37,219 nucleotides of DNA from DAIDKA01 sp049792815. Its GTDB lineage: Bacteria; Pseudomonadota; Gammaproteobacteria; Steroidobacterales; Steroidobacteraceae. The stretch is taken from assembly GCA_049792815.1 (NCBI GenBank), contig JBARBG010000022.1, positions 1-37,219 of the forward strand, read 5' to 3'. Under the pieces are notes generated by a model. It ran no database searches. It was not told where the DNA came from and saw only the letters and a program-made list of their open reading frames with translations. Both the position numbers and the translations under genes were made by a program. Shown piece by piece: positions 19,955-27,611 of the stretch. Positions within the stretch are counted from its first letter, which is position 1. The number at the start of each line of letters is the position of its first letter.

Positions 19955-22051
19955 GTGGCCAAGATAACCGGTCCAGAGAAGTCCCGTCCGCGATCGCGAT
20001 TTTTCGTTCTGTCGCTGGCGATGCTCACGGTCAGCGTGGCGCAAGGCCAGGGTGCCACACCGGTATCCCCGATGCGGCAGACCGTTTCCGGTAGTTTCTG
20101 GACCGAGCCTGCGACCTTGAGGTCGCTGGGCTTCGAGTGGCGCATTGCCGGCGACGACAATCGCAACGCGACGGTTCAGGTCAGTTATCGCAAGAAAGGC
20201 GAACCGGCCTGGCACAAGGCCATGCCGCTCATGCGGGTGCAGAATGAACTGGTGATGGGGGGACTGCCACGCGATGGCGACGGCCAGCACTTCAATCGCT
20301 ATGTTGCACCGAACATGTTCGCGGGCAGCATCCTCAACCTCGAACCGGATACGCAGTATGAAGCGCGCCTGGTGCTGTCCGACCCGGACGGGGTGCGCGG
20401 CATCAAGGTTCGCACCGCCACGGTTCGCACCCGCGCTGAACCCCAGCCGGCTGCGGGTGGCCACCTCTACCACGTGTATCCTTTCGACTATAAGGGCACC
20501 CGGCAGCAACCCGGCTTCACGGGTTTACTGGCGGCGTACTACCTCGGATCGGATCAGTCTGATCACTCCCGCGAGATGCCGCCGCGCGTACAACCGGGCG
20601 ACACCATCCTGGTGCATGCCGGTGTCTACAAGGACAACCGCTTCGTCTACAGCGGCTTTGACCGCAGCATCGCCGCCTACGGCACCCCCTTCGACGGGAC
20701 TTACTACCTGACGCAGAACGGGACCCCCGCAAAGCCCATTGTCATCAAGGCCGCGGGAGATGGCGAAGTGATCTTCGATGGCGATGGCTGCGACAACCTG
20801 TTCAACCTTATGGGCGGCAACTACAACTACTTTGAGGGCATTACGGTGCGCAACACCCAGGTTGCCTTCAAACTGGGCATCAAGAACATTGCGGGTTCCA
20901 GCGGCTTCACTCTCAAGCACAGTCGGGTCTATGACGTGGGACGGGTCATCGAGGCCGGCTGGTCCGGATCCAAGGATTTCTACATCGCCGACAATGTTTT
21001 CATCGGACGCCACGATCCGGTCAAGCTGCAAAGCTGGTTCACCCCGGAGGTGTGGGCCAAGTTCCCCGGCTACCCGGCCCTGATAAAATCTGAATATGCC
21101 GTCAAAGTGTACGGCCAGGGCCATGTCATCGAGTACAACTATGTCGCCAACTGGCACGACGGCATCGACGTGGATACCTACGGCGATCCTGATGGCACAC
21201 CGAAGGAACTTCGCGACCGGGTTCCGGTCGCCATCGACATCAACAACAACGACATGTACAACACCGACGACAATTGCATCGAGGCCGACGGCGGTGCGCA
21301 CAACATCCGCGTGTTCCAGAACCGCTGCTTCAATTCCACGGGCGGTGCCTTGAGCGCGCAGCCAATATTCGGCGGCCCGCTCTACTTCTATCAGAACCTG
21401 GTCTACGCGCAGACCACCGGCGGGTACCTGAAGCTGGTCGACACCCCGGCCGGCGTGCTCATCTATCAGAACACTCTCATCGGCCAGGCCCGCTACTCCG
21501 GACCGGCCTCAAACATCCACTTCCGCAACAATCTGATCCTGGCCGATGGCTGGACGACGATGCTCTTCTCGCTGAAGACCTATAACAGCTACTCGGATTC
21601 AGATTACAACGGCTTTCGCACCACACCCGGCGCGGAAGTTTCCTTCGACTGGGATACCCCGACCGCAGGGCTGCGCAGCGACTATCAGGGCAAGCTGGAA
21701 GTGCACCACTTCAGGACGCTGCAGGAATTCCGCGCGGCTACCGGGCAGGAGGCGCACAGCGTCACGGTCGACTATGGAATCTTCAACAACGTCCCCATGC
21801 CCGGACGCAACGATCCCCAGCACCTGTACAACCCTGAGGATCTGGACTTCCGCCTGAAACCCGGTTCGGCCGCCATCGATGCGGGTATCGAACTGCCGAC
21901 CATCACTGATGGCTTCACCGGCAAGGCGCCCGATCTCGGGGCGTATGAGCTGGGCCGGCCCGTGCCGCACTACGGACCACGCTCGCCACCCGCCGGTGCG
22001 CCGCCGGCGGATGCGCCACGGTCATTCAGAGGGCCGCCCGCGGGCCTGTGA
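19955..22051 (+). CDS. Secreted right-handed parallel beta-helix protein
   Basis: A 698-residue exported protein. Residues about 11-30 (RFFVLSLAMLTVSVAQGQG) form a signal peptide. A fibronectin-like domain follows at about 45-150, including LEPDTQYEARLVLSDPDG. The rest is a parallel beta-helix with repeated Asn/Ile/Val turns (GGNYNYFEGITVRN, NIRVFQNRCF, VLIYQNTLIG, NIHFRNNLIL). The C-terminus has the motif seen in polysaccharide-lyase-like proteins, FRLKPGSAAIDAG...APDLGAYELG, then a Pro/Ala tail. This fold occurs in pectate and alginate lyases, but I cannot assign a substrate or catalytic residues. The GTG start at 19955 is chosen for AGAGCAGG upstream and for placing the signal peptide. Confidence 0.85.
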   Translation: MAKITGPEKSRPRSRFFVLSLAMLTVSVAQGQGATPVSPMRQTVSGSFWTEPATLRSLGFEWRIAGDDNRNATVQVSYRKKGEPAWHKAMPLMRVQNELVMGGLPRDGDGQHFNRYVAPNMFAGSILNLEPDTQYEARLVLSDPDGVRGIKVRTATVRTRAEPQPAAGGHLYHVYPFDYKGTRQQPGFTGLLAAYYLGSDQSDHSREMPPRVQPGDTILVHAGVYKDNRFVYSGFDRSIAAYGTPFDGTYYLTQNGTPAKPIVIKAAGDGEVIFDGDGCDNLFNLMGGNYNYFEGITVRNTQVAFKLGIKNIAGSSGFTLKHSRVYDVGRVIEAGWSGSKDFYIADNVFIGRHDPVKLQSWFTPEVWAKFPGYPALIKSEYAVKVYGQGHVIEYNYVANWHDGIDVDTYGDPDGTPKELRDRVPVAIDINNNDMYNTDDNCIEADGGAHNIRVFQNRCFNSTGGALSAQPIFGGPLYFYQNLVYAQTTGGYLKLVDTPAGVLIYQNTLIGQARYSGPASNIHFRNNLILADGWTTMLFSLKTYNSYSDSDYNGFRTTPGAEVSFDWDTPTAGLRSDYQGKLEVHHFRTLQEFRAATGQEAHSVTVDYGIFNNVPMPGRNDPQHLYNPEDLDFRLKPGSAAIDAGIELPTITDGFTGKAPDLGAYELGRPVPHYGPRSPPAGAPPADAPRSFRGPPAGL

Positions 22052-22072
22052 GGGCACCTGAGAGGCTCTCGC

Positions 22073-22411
22073 TCATTCAACAATGATCGTGGCGTGCATC
22101 TGCGGATGGATGGAGCAGATGACACGGTACGTTCCGGGCTTGTCGAAAGTGAAGGCATAGCTCATGCCGGTGTCCAGGGCGCCTGAACGAAAAAGCCCCG
22201 AATCGCTGACCACCGTGTGGGGCTCATCGTCCTGGTTGACCCAGGTCACAGGCAGCCCGACTTTGGTCGTGATTTCCATGGGCGTGAACATGAAGTCCTT
22301 GATCATGATCCGCGCGCCAGCGAACGGCGCCTCAGCCGACGCCGCCACGGACCCCAGCCACAGCGCCATCAGGCTGACCGCACCCGTGGCGCGCCTCACT
22401 GAGCGCCTCAT
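22073..22411 (-). CDS. Cupredoxin (plastocyanin/amicyanin-like copper protein)
   Basis: A 112-residue periplasmic blue-copper protein. A signal peptide (1-26, ending VAASAEA) precedes one cupredoxin domain. Type 1 copper ligands are visible: His65 in DDEPHTV, and Cys99, His102 and Met105 in ICSIHPQM. The short C-x2-H-x2-M loop is the amicyanin/plastocyanin-like type. The ATG at 22411 overlaps the stop of the metallophosphoesterase gene by 4 nt, so the two are translationally coupled. Probable role: electron transfer or copper handling in the periplasm. It converges on the beta-helix gene with a 21-nt gap. Confidence 0.92.
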   Translation of the reverse strand: MRRSVRRATGAVSLMALWLGSVAASAEAPFAGARIMIKDFMFTPMEITTKVGLPVTWVNQDDEPHTVVSDSGLFRSGALDTGMSYAFTFDKPGTYRVICSIHPQMHATIIVE

Positions 22412-23346
22412 AGGGTGCAATCCGTCAGCGCCAGCGAGCGCGGATGGCGGACCTGCGCCACGCTGGTCACCCCCAGCATGGCGGCCAGCTGTTCTGCGGG
22501 AACCTTGAGGGGTCCGGGTCCGGGCGCCGTCCCGGGGACCGGCTGCGGATAGGCGGTGGAACGGGCCGTGTGGAAAATGATATTGCCCTCAACCTTCTGC
22601 ACGATCTGGTGAATGTGTCCGTTCAGAACGGTGACCGAGCCGAACCGGCGCAGCTGATCCATGAGCTGGCCAGCATCACCCGTGCCCCAGCCCCAGGGTT
22701 CGTAGATTGTCCATAGCGGCATATGCGCGAAGAGCACTATCGGAGTGCTCGAAGAGCGCGCCTTGAGATCGTCGCTGGCCCATGCCAGCTGCTCGGCGCC
22801 CAGGCAGCCCAGGCCCCCGGCCTTGAAATTCAGGACGTTGATCAGTGAGAGGAAATGCACGCCGGCGTGATCGAAACTGTAGTAGCCGCGGTTCTGCGAG
22901 GCTTTGCCGAAGCGTGCAAAGTACTCACTGACCGTCGGATCGGCCGTATCGTGTTCGCCTGGGGTGGTGTGCAGTTCGCCGGTTCGCAGACGTGACAGCA
23001 GTTGCTGCGCCAGATCGAACTCCTCGGGCTTCGACAGATGGGTGATGTCTCCGGTATGGATGAGCAGCGCGGGCTGTTCGGCCATGGCATTCACCAGATC
23101 GATGGCGCGATTCAACGTCCCGTTGACGTCCGGATTGGCGTCCTTGGCAAACCCTATGTGGGTGTCGCTGATCTGGACGAACAGCGGCTTTCCGAGCTGG
23201 GCGCCATCCGCCTTGGAAGCGGCCGCGACGGCCAGGTCGATGGGCGCAAGGATGCCGCCTGACAGGGCGAAGAGCGTACCGGCCCCGCCGAAGGCCATGC
23301 ACTTGAGCGCCTTGCGCCGTCCGCGCAGCACTTGATCATCGGTCAT
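22408..23346 (-). CDS. Tat-exported calcineurin-like metallophosphoesterase
   Basis: A 312-residue protein. It starts with a twin-arginine signal (GRRKALKCMAFGG, Arg10-Arg11, then a hydrophobic stretch to about 50), so it is likely folded with metals before export to the periplasm. Dimetal phosphoesterase motifs are in order: ISDTHIGF, HTGDITH, PGEHD (the usual Asn of GNHD is Glu), LFAHMPLW and LNGHIHQ. The ATG at 23346 has GGAG 7 nt upstream. A TTG at 23388 is rejected because it would lie close to the transcription start of the ECF-type promoter. The substrate is unknown. The gene is coupled to the cupredoxin. Confidence 0.92.
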   Translation of the reverse strand: MTDDQVLRGRRKALKCMAFGGAGTLFALSGGILAPIDLAVAAASKADGAQLGKPLFVQISDTHIGFAKDANPDVNGTLNRAIDLVNAMAEQPALLIHTGDITHLSKPEEFDLAQQLLSRLRTGELHTTPGEHDTADPTVSEYFARFGKASQNRGYYSFDHAGVHFLSLINVLNFKAGGLGCLGAEQLAWASDDLKARSSSTPIVLFAHMPLWTIYEPWGWGTGDAGQLMDQLRRFGSVTVLNGHIHQIVQKVEGNIIFHTARSTAYPQPVPGTAPGPGPLKVPAEQLAAMLGVTSVAQVRHPRSLALTDCTL

Positions 23347-23375
23347 GTCTGTCTCCGGAAAATGTGGTTCGGGAG

Positions 23376-23406
23376 TACAGACTTTCAATCGGCCGGATTT
23401 ATTCCC
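23376..23406 (-). promoter_or_regulatory. Predicted ECF-sigma promoter of the phosphoesterase-cupredoxin pair
   Basis: On the minus strand GGGAATAAATC (23396-23406) is followed after 9 nt by GAAAGTCTGTA (23376-23386). The promoter of the sigma-factor gene has the same two blocks with the same 9-nt spacer. The expected transcription start, near 23370, leaves a leader of about 24 nt with a good GGAG site before the ATG at 23346. The -35 block overlaps the stop codon of the anti-sigma gene. Confidence 0.75.
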
Positions 23407-24163
23407 TCAGGTCCTGCATCAGGCCTGCCAGGACCTTCAGTTCGCTCCAGCCCGCGTCCGACACTGCGCAATACCCCAGGTCGCCCTGCTTCCAGAACGC
23501 CAGGTGGTAGCCCCTGCGCGTGGTGTTCTGCGGCACGCCGCCGGTGCGGATGGCCCATGCGTATACATCGATGAAATGCGCGCCATGCTGGTACACCAGC
23601 ACCGCCGCGCGCTGGTGATCGAGTACCTCGACACGCCCGCCCAGCAATCGATACCCCAGCGGCGCGAAGTCAGCGACCTCCGGCGACACATCGGTACGGC
23701 CGGCGAACCAGGGTTTGACGGTGTGCTGGTCGGTCGACACCACATCGATCAGGTGCGAGGACATCAGCGAATGGGTGTGATCGGCGACCAGCTCGCCCGG
23801 CAGCGGATTGGTCAGCAGCGGTATCAGGAACAGGAACGATAGCGCCGCCGCCACGGCGCTGGCACCGATGCCGCTGAACACGCCGAACCAGAACGGTCGC
23901 GACCTCCCGACTGCCGCTGCCCTGCCAGCAAAGCGCAGCGCTGGCTCCCGGTCCAGCGCCTCGACAATCCGCCCGCGCAGCTCAGCCGGCGCGGCGACGC
24001 GCAGCGCCGGGCTGCGCAGCAGGCTGCGTACCTGTTCGAGGGCCGCAAGCTCCCCCTGGCAGTCGACGCAGGTCTGCAGGTGCTGTTCGATCTGTGCCGC
24101 AGTGGCTGCGTCCACCTCGCCGTCAAAATACTCCGGAACGCGTTTGGACTCAGCGCATGCCAT
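23399..24163 (-). CDS. Anti-sigma factor with zinc-finger (ZAS/zf-HC2) domain
   Basis: A 254-residue membrane protein expected to hold the ECF sigma factor inactive. The cytoplasmic N-terminus has a His28-x3-Cys32-x2-Cys35 zinc motif (QHLQTCVDC). One transmembrane helix (about 91-117) leads to a periplasmic domain of about 135 residues with no recognised fold. The ATG at 24163 is chosen because GGAGGAG sits 6 nt upstream; it lies within the last codons of the sigma gene (14-nt overlap). The periplasmic domain, with conserved-looking His and Trp residues, is the likely sensor, but the signal is unknown. Confidence 0.92.
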   Translation of the reverse strand: MACAESKRVPEYFDGEVDAATAAQIEQHLQTCVDCQGELAALEQVRSLLRSPALRVAAPAELRGRIVEALDREPALRFAGRAAAVGRSRPFWFGVFSGIGASAVAAALSFLFLIPLLTNPLPGELVADHTHSLMSSHLIDVVSTDQHTVKPWFAGRTDVSPEVADFAPLGYRLLGGRVEVLDHQRAAVLVYQHGAHFIDVYAWAIRTGGVPQNTTRRGYHLAFWKQGDLGYCAVSDAGWSELKVLAGLMQDLRE

Positions 24164-24698
24164 GGGCATCTCCTCCGGCCTCTTGCAGCCAACGCATCCG
24201 CAGTGACGCACGTGCCCTGGCCAGCCGGGACATGACCGTTCCGATCGGCAGGCTCATTATGCTGGCAATTTCGCGGTAGTCCAGGTCCTCGACTTCCCTC
24301 AACACCAGTACTTCGCGGTGTTCTTCGGGCAGCGCCGCCAGCAGACGCTGCAGCGTGCGCTGCTCATCCCGAGCCATGGCGGCGGCTTCCGGGCCGAGCC
24401 CGGTAGCCAGCAGTTCATTGCCGCGTTCGTCATGATCTTCGGGCAGCGGCACCAGGTTCTGGCGCTGCCGCTGCCTGATGGCGCTCAGATGGCAGTTGCG
24501 CACGATGGTCAGCAGCCAGGCCTTGGCGTCCGACGCACGCAGATCCTCGAAGCTTCGGTAGGCCCGCAATGTCGCCTCCTGTAGCACATCATCCGCATCG
24601 TTCGCGGATCGGCAAAGCCATCGGGCATACCGATACGCTGCGTCCAGATGCTGCAACACCTGCGCCTCGAAGCGGCCCCGCCTTTCGTTCGACACCAC
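24150..24698 (-). CDS. ECF-family RNA polymerase sigma factor
   Basis: A 182-residue sigma-70 protein with only regions 2 and 4. Region 2 (about 8-75) includes LCRSANDADDVLQEATLRAY and WLLTIVRNCHLS. Region 4 (about 118-170) includes LAALPEEHREVLVLREVEDLDYREIA and the helix-turn-helix SLPIGTVMSRLARAR. It directs transcription from promoters such as the two GGGAATAAA-type sites here, including its own. The start is GTG at 24698 or the adjacent GTG at 24695, with no ribosome-binding site upstream. The predicted transcription start coincides with it, so the mRNA may be leaderless. Confidence 0.94.
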   Translation of the reverse strand: MVSNERRGRFEAQVLQHLDAAYRYARWLCRSANDADDVLQEATLRAYRSFEDLRASDAKAWLLTIVRNCHLSAIRQRQRQNLVPLPEDHDERGNELLATGLGPEAAAMARDEQRTLQRLLAALPEEHREVLVLREVEDLDYREIASIMSLPIGTVMSRLARARASLRMRWLQEAGGDAHGMR

Positions 24699-24702
24699 GG
24701 GC

Positions 24703-24733
24703 TTTAGACTCTCAAGGCCACCGATTTATTCCC
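24703..24733 (-). promoter_or_regulatory. Predicted autoregulatory ECF-sigma promoter
   Basis: On the minus strand GGGAATAAATC (24723-24733) is followed after 9 nt by GAGAGTCTAAA (24703-24713). The same architecture recurs before the phosphoesterase gene at 23376-23406, but the 9-nt spacers differ in sequence. Conserved blocks with a free spacer are what sigma-factor recognition predicts. ECF factors usually control their own operon. Confidence 0.75.
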
Positions 24734-24838
24734 CCACGGCCCAGTATAGGCCCCTCTCCGGCTGCCCTAATTCGCCATGATTGCATCATCGAGCGATCAC
24801 TCTGCAGCGCAAAGCTACGGCGCAAACAGGAGGCAGAC

Positions 24839-26137
24839 ATGCAATCACCGACCCGCTCGAATTCAACCAAGGCCGCCGTGCTCACCGCCATTGCGCTGCT
24901 GCTGCTGATTCCCCTGGCCTTGCTGCAACACCAGGTCACCGACCGCGTCGATGAACGCGACGCCGCCGTGCAGGCCGTGGCGCGTGGCTGGGGGGAACGT
25001 CAATGGCTCGCGGGCCCGGTCATCGCCATTCCGGTAACCACCGATGCCGATCCGGACCATCCGCGCGACTGGTATGTGCTGCCTGACAACCTGGATCTCA
25101 CCGTCGACCTGCAGGTCCAGGACGCACCGCGTACCGTGGGCTCTTATGCCGTACCGGTGTATGTCGCCAAGGTGCGTGCCCAAGGTGAGTTCGACGTTGC
25201 ACAGGAAATCGCGCGGCTGAGTCGCGGCGGTCCACCGCTGCACATACACGCAACCCAAGCGCGGTTGCTGCTGCCCATCGCTGATCTGCGGGGCCTGCGT
25301 GACCTGAACCCAACCAGTGATGGGTTCCAGAATTTCGAGCCCGCCACGGGCTTCCCCATTCAAACGCTGGCGGCAACCATGGCCGCAGGAACCGATCTGA
25401 CCGCCGGTCGGCACGCTTTTGATCTGTCGTTTAATCTTGCAGGCACGCAGTCGCTGCAGTTTCTGCCGCTGGCCCGCACCATGCAGGTACACAGCCACGG
25501 CAACTGGCGTGATCCGGGCTTCACCGCCGGGTTCCTGCCCATCGAGCGCCGGATCGACGCAAATGGCTTCACGGCCCGCTGGCAGGTTCTGAACTTCAAT
25601 CGCTCGTACGGGGATCGCTGGTTCCAGGATGCGACGCCGGCCGCAACCGTGCTCGACAGCGGCTTTGGGATTGAACTGGTGCAGCCGGTCGACATCTATC
25701 AGCGCACCACCCGCGCGGTCAAATACGGCGGGCTCTTCATTGCACTGAGTTTTCTGACGCTGTTTCTGGTGGAAGCCCTGCAGCGTCGGCCGGTACATCC
25801 CATCCAGTACGGCCTCATGGGGCTGGCGCTGAGTGTGTTCTACCTGCTGCTGCTCGCTTTTTCCGAGCACCTGGGGTTCCTGTGGGCTTATGTGATCGCG
25901 GCGGCGGCGTTGTGCGCACTCATGGGTGTCTACCTGGCCGGCGCCTTGCGCAGCGCCCGGGCCGGGGTGGCCACGGCCGGCATTCTGGGTGGCACCTACG
26001 CCCTGCTTTATCTGCTGGTGACCTCGGAGAGCTACGCCCTGCTGGCAGGCTCAATCGCGCTGTTCGCGCTTCTGGCCACAGTCATGTCGCTGACCCGGAG
26101 GTTCGATTGGTACGAGCAGGATATGATGCCGCCATGA
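24839..26137 (+). CDS. creD: CreD-family inner-membrane protein
   Basis: A 432-residue membrane protein. One N-terminal helix (about 12-27, AVLTAIALLLLIPLALL) is followed by the CreD signature region GERQWLAGPVIAIPV and a large periplasmic domain (about 65-290). About five helices lie at the C-terminus (FIALSFLTLFLVEALQRR onward). E. coli CreD is controlled by CreBC and affects envelope properties and colicin E2 tolerance; its biochemistry is unknown. The ATG at 24839 has a strong AGGAGG 5 nt upstream. No creB or creC is present. It is coupled to the ddl gene by an ATGA overlap. Confidence 0.92.
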   Translation: MQSPTRSNSTKAAVLTAIALLLLIPLALLQHQVTDRVDERDAAVQAVARGWGERQWLAGPVIAIPVTTDADPDHPRDWYVLPDNLDLTVDLQVQDAPRTVGSYAVPVYVAKVRAQGEFDVAQEIARLSRGGPPLHIHATQARLLLPIADLRGLRDLNPTSDGFQNFEPATGFPIQTLAATMAAGTDLTAGRHAFDLSFNLAGTQSLQFLPLARTMQVHSHGNWRDPGFTAGFLPIERRIDANGFTARWQVLNFNRSYGDRWFQDATPAATVLDSGFGIELVQPVDIYQRTTRAVKYGGLFIALSFLTLFLVEALQRRPVHPIQYGLMGLALSVFYLLLLAFSEHLGFLWAYVIAAAALCALMGVYLAGALRSARAGVATAGILGGTYALLYLLVTSESYALLAGSIALFALLATVMSLTRRFDWYEQDMMPP

Positions 26138-27135
26138 GAATTGCCGTGCTGTTCGGCGGCACCAGCGAGGAGCGTGATGTCTCCATCGCCAGCGCCGCGC
26201 AGATCATTCCGGCGCTGCGCGCTGCCGGTCACGAGGTCCATGCGGTCGATACTGCCACGGGCAAGCTGGCGCCTGCCGAGGAGCAGCGCCTGCTGGCAAG
26301 CCGGGTTGCCCCCATTCCCCCTTCGAGTACTGCCATTGAGCAGGTGCGCGCTCGCGCCGTCAGTCTGTCGCCCGCGCATTTCGACATCCGCCACACCGAT
26401 GTCGTTTTTCTCGCGCTGCACGGCGGTGCAGGAGAGGACGGGCGCATCCAGGCGCTGCTCGATCTGGCGGGCATGCCCTATACCGGCAGCAACCATATCG
26501 CCAGCGCCGCCGCCATGGACAAGGATCTGGCGAAACGACTGTTCAGGTCGGCCGGCGTACCCACAGCCGATTGGCTGATGGCGCCGGTGGCCAGCGGGGA
26601 GGTCGAACGGCTGCTGGGGTGGCCGGTGGTGGTGAAACCGAGCAAACAAGGCTCGACCGTGGGGCTGTCAGTGGTGCGCGGCGCCGCTGGGCTGGCGGGG
26701 GCGATCCAGACCGCGGGCGCCTTCGACGATGAGGTGATGGTCGAGAGATTCATTGCCGGGCGCGAATTCACGGTGGGGATCCTGGATGAGCAGGCGCTGC
26801 CGGTGGGTGAGATCTTCCCGCCCGGGGAGATCTTCGATTACCAGTCCAAGTACCAGCAGGGCGGCGCCCGGGAATTGTTTCCGGCGCAGCTGCCCCAGGA
26901 GGAAACAGCACACCTGCAGGACTACGCCCTGCGCGCACACCGGGCACTGAAGCTCGGCGCCTACAGCCGCATCGACTTCCGCCGCGATGCCGCGGGACAA
27001 TTCTGGTGCCTTGAGGCAAACTCGCTCCCGGGGATGACAGCCACCAGCCTGCTGCCGCAGGCCGCGCGGGCCGCAGGCATGGATTTTCCGACATTGCTGG
27101 AACGCATCTGCAAGGGCGCCATCAGGCCCCGATAG
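26134..27135 (+). CDS. ddl: D-alanine--D-alanine ligase
   Basis: A 333-residue ATP-grasp enzyme that makes the D-Ala-D-Ala dipeptide for peptidoglycan. It shows RIAVLFGGTSEERDVSIASA, the LALHGGAGEDGRIQ substrate loop, VVVKPSKQGSTVGLSVV, the omega-loop FDYQSKYQQGG and the metal site LEANSLPGMTATSLLPQ. The last is normally EVNTLPGMT, so Val-Asn-Thr has become Ala-Asn-Ser, while the metal-binding Glu and Asn are kept. It is away from the mur/fts cluster and may be a second copy. The ATG overlaps the creD stop; the larger open frame from 25882 is a shadow of creD. Confidence 0.9.
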   Translation: MRIAVLFGGTSEERDVSIASAAQIIPALRAAGHEVHAVDTATGKLAPAEEQRLLASRVAPIPPSSTAIEQVRARAVSLSPAHFDIRHTDVVFLALHGGAGEDGRIQALLDLAGMPYTGSNHIASAAAMDKDLAKRLFRSAGVPTADWLMAPVASGEVERLLGWPVVVKPSKQGSTVGLSVVRGAAGLAGAIQTAGAFDDEVMVERFIAGREFTVGILDEQALPVGEIFPPGEIFDYQSKYQQGGARELFPAQLPQEETAHLQDYALRAHRALKLGAYSRIDFRRDAAGQFWCLEANSLPGMTATSLLPQAARAAGMDFPTLLERICKGAIRPR

Positions 27136-27152
27136 TTCAGGAGTTGCGAATC

Positions 27153-27611
27153 ATGCGAATTTCTGTGCTGGTTGTTGCGGTTGGCTTAGGCTTCGGTGCA
27201 TCGGCCACGGCATCAGCAGCCGACCAACCACCGATACTGCTCGCTCCGGACGGCACGATAATGTCCGGAACCTACAAACCGCATAGGGTCGTACGCCTGG
27301 ATACCCTGGAGGCTCTCAATGGTCTGCAGAGCGCCAATCCGCGCCACTATGCGATTGCGCGCAAGATTCTCGCGGCCGCCGCCGAGATTTGTGACGGCGA
27401 CCAGGGCAAGGTGATCCGAATGAAATTCGATGCCCGGTTTGTCGGGTGTCAGAGTTCGTTCTGGTTGGAAAGCAATCCGCCCAAGCGCCAATTGAGTTTC
27501 ATGATCGATGACACCGAGTACTCGGCGCTGGTTGAGGTTCAACTGAAAGTGAAGGTCAGACCTTCAGACCCGGCGTGGGCATTTCCTATTCTGCGCGATC
27601 CCGGCAAGTAA
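27153..27611 (+). CDS. Small secreted protein of unknown function
   Basis: A 152-residue protein. A signal peptide (1-25, ending ATASAADQ) is followed by a compact domain with two cysteines (ICDGDQG and FVGCQSSFW) that could form a disulfide. I do not recognise a family. CAGGAG lies 9 nt before the ATG at 27153, and a TTG at 27144 is also in frame. It lies 17 nt after ddl and may be the third gene of that transcript. Its 3' end overlaps the convergent esterase gene by 26 nt. Confidence 0.7.
   Translation: MRISVLVVAVGLGFGASATASAADQPPILLAPDGTIMSGTYKPHRVVRLDTLEALNGLQSANPRHYAIARKILAAAAEICDGDQGKVIRMKFDARFVGCQSSFWLESNPPKRQLSFMIDDTEYSALVEVQLKVKVRPSDPAWAFPILRDPGK

Noticed and set aside
19874..20509. 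Long N-terminal extension of the MFS frame
   Set aside because: It is antisense to the beta-helix gene, with no membrane or family features. It is an open frame caused by high GC.
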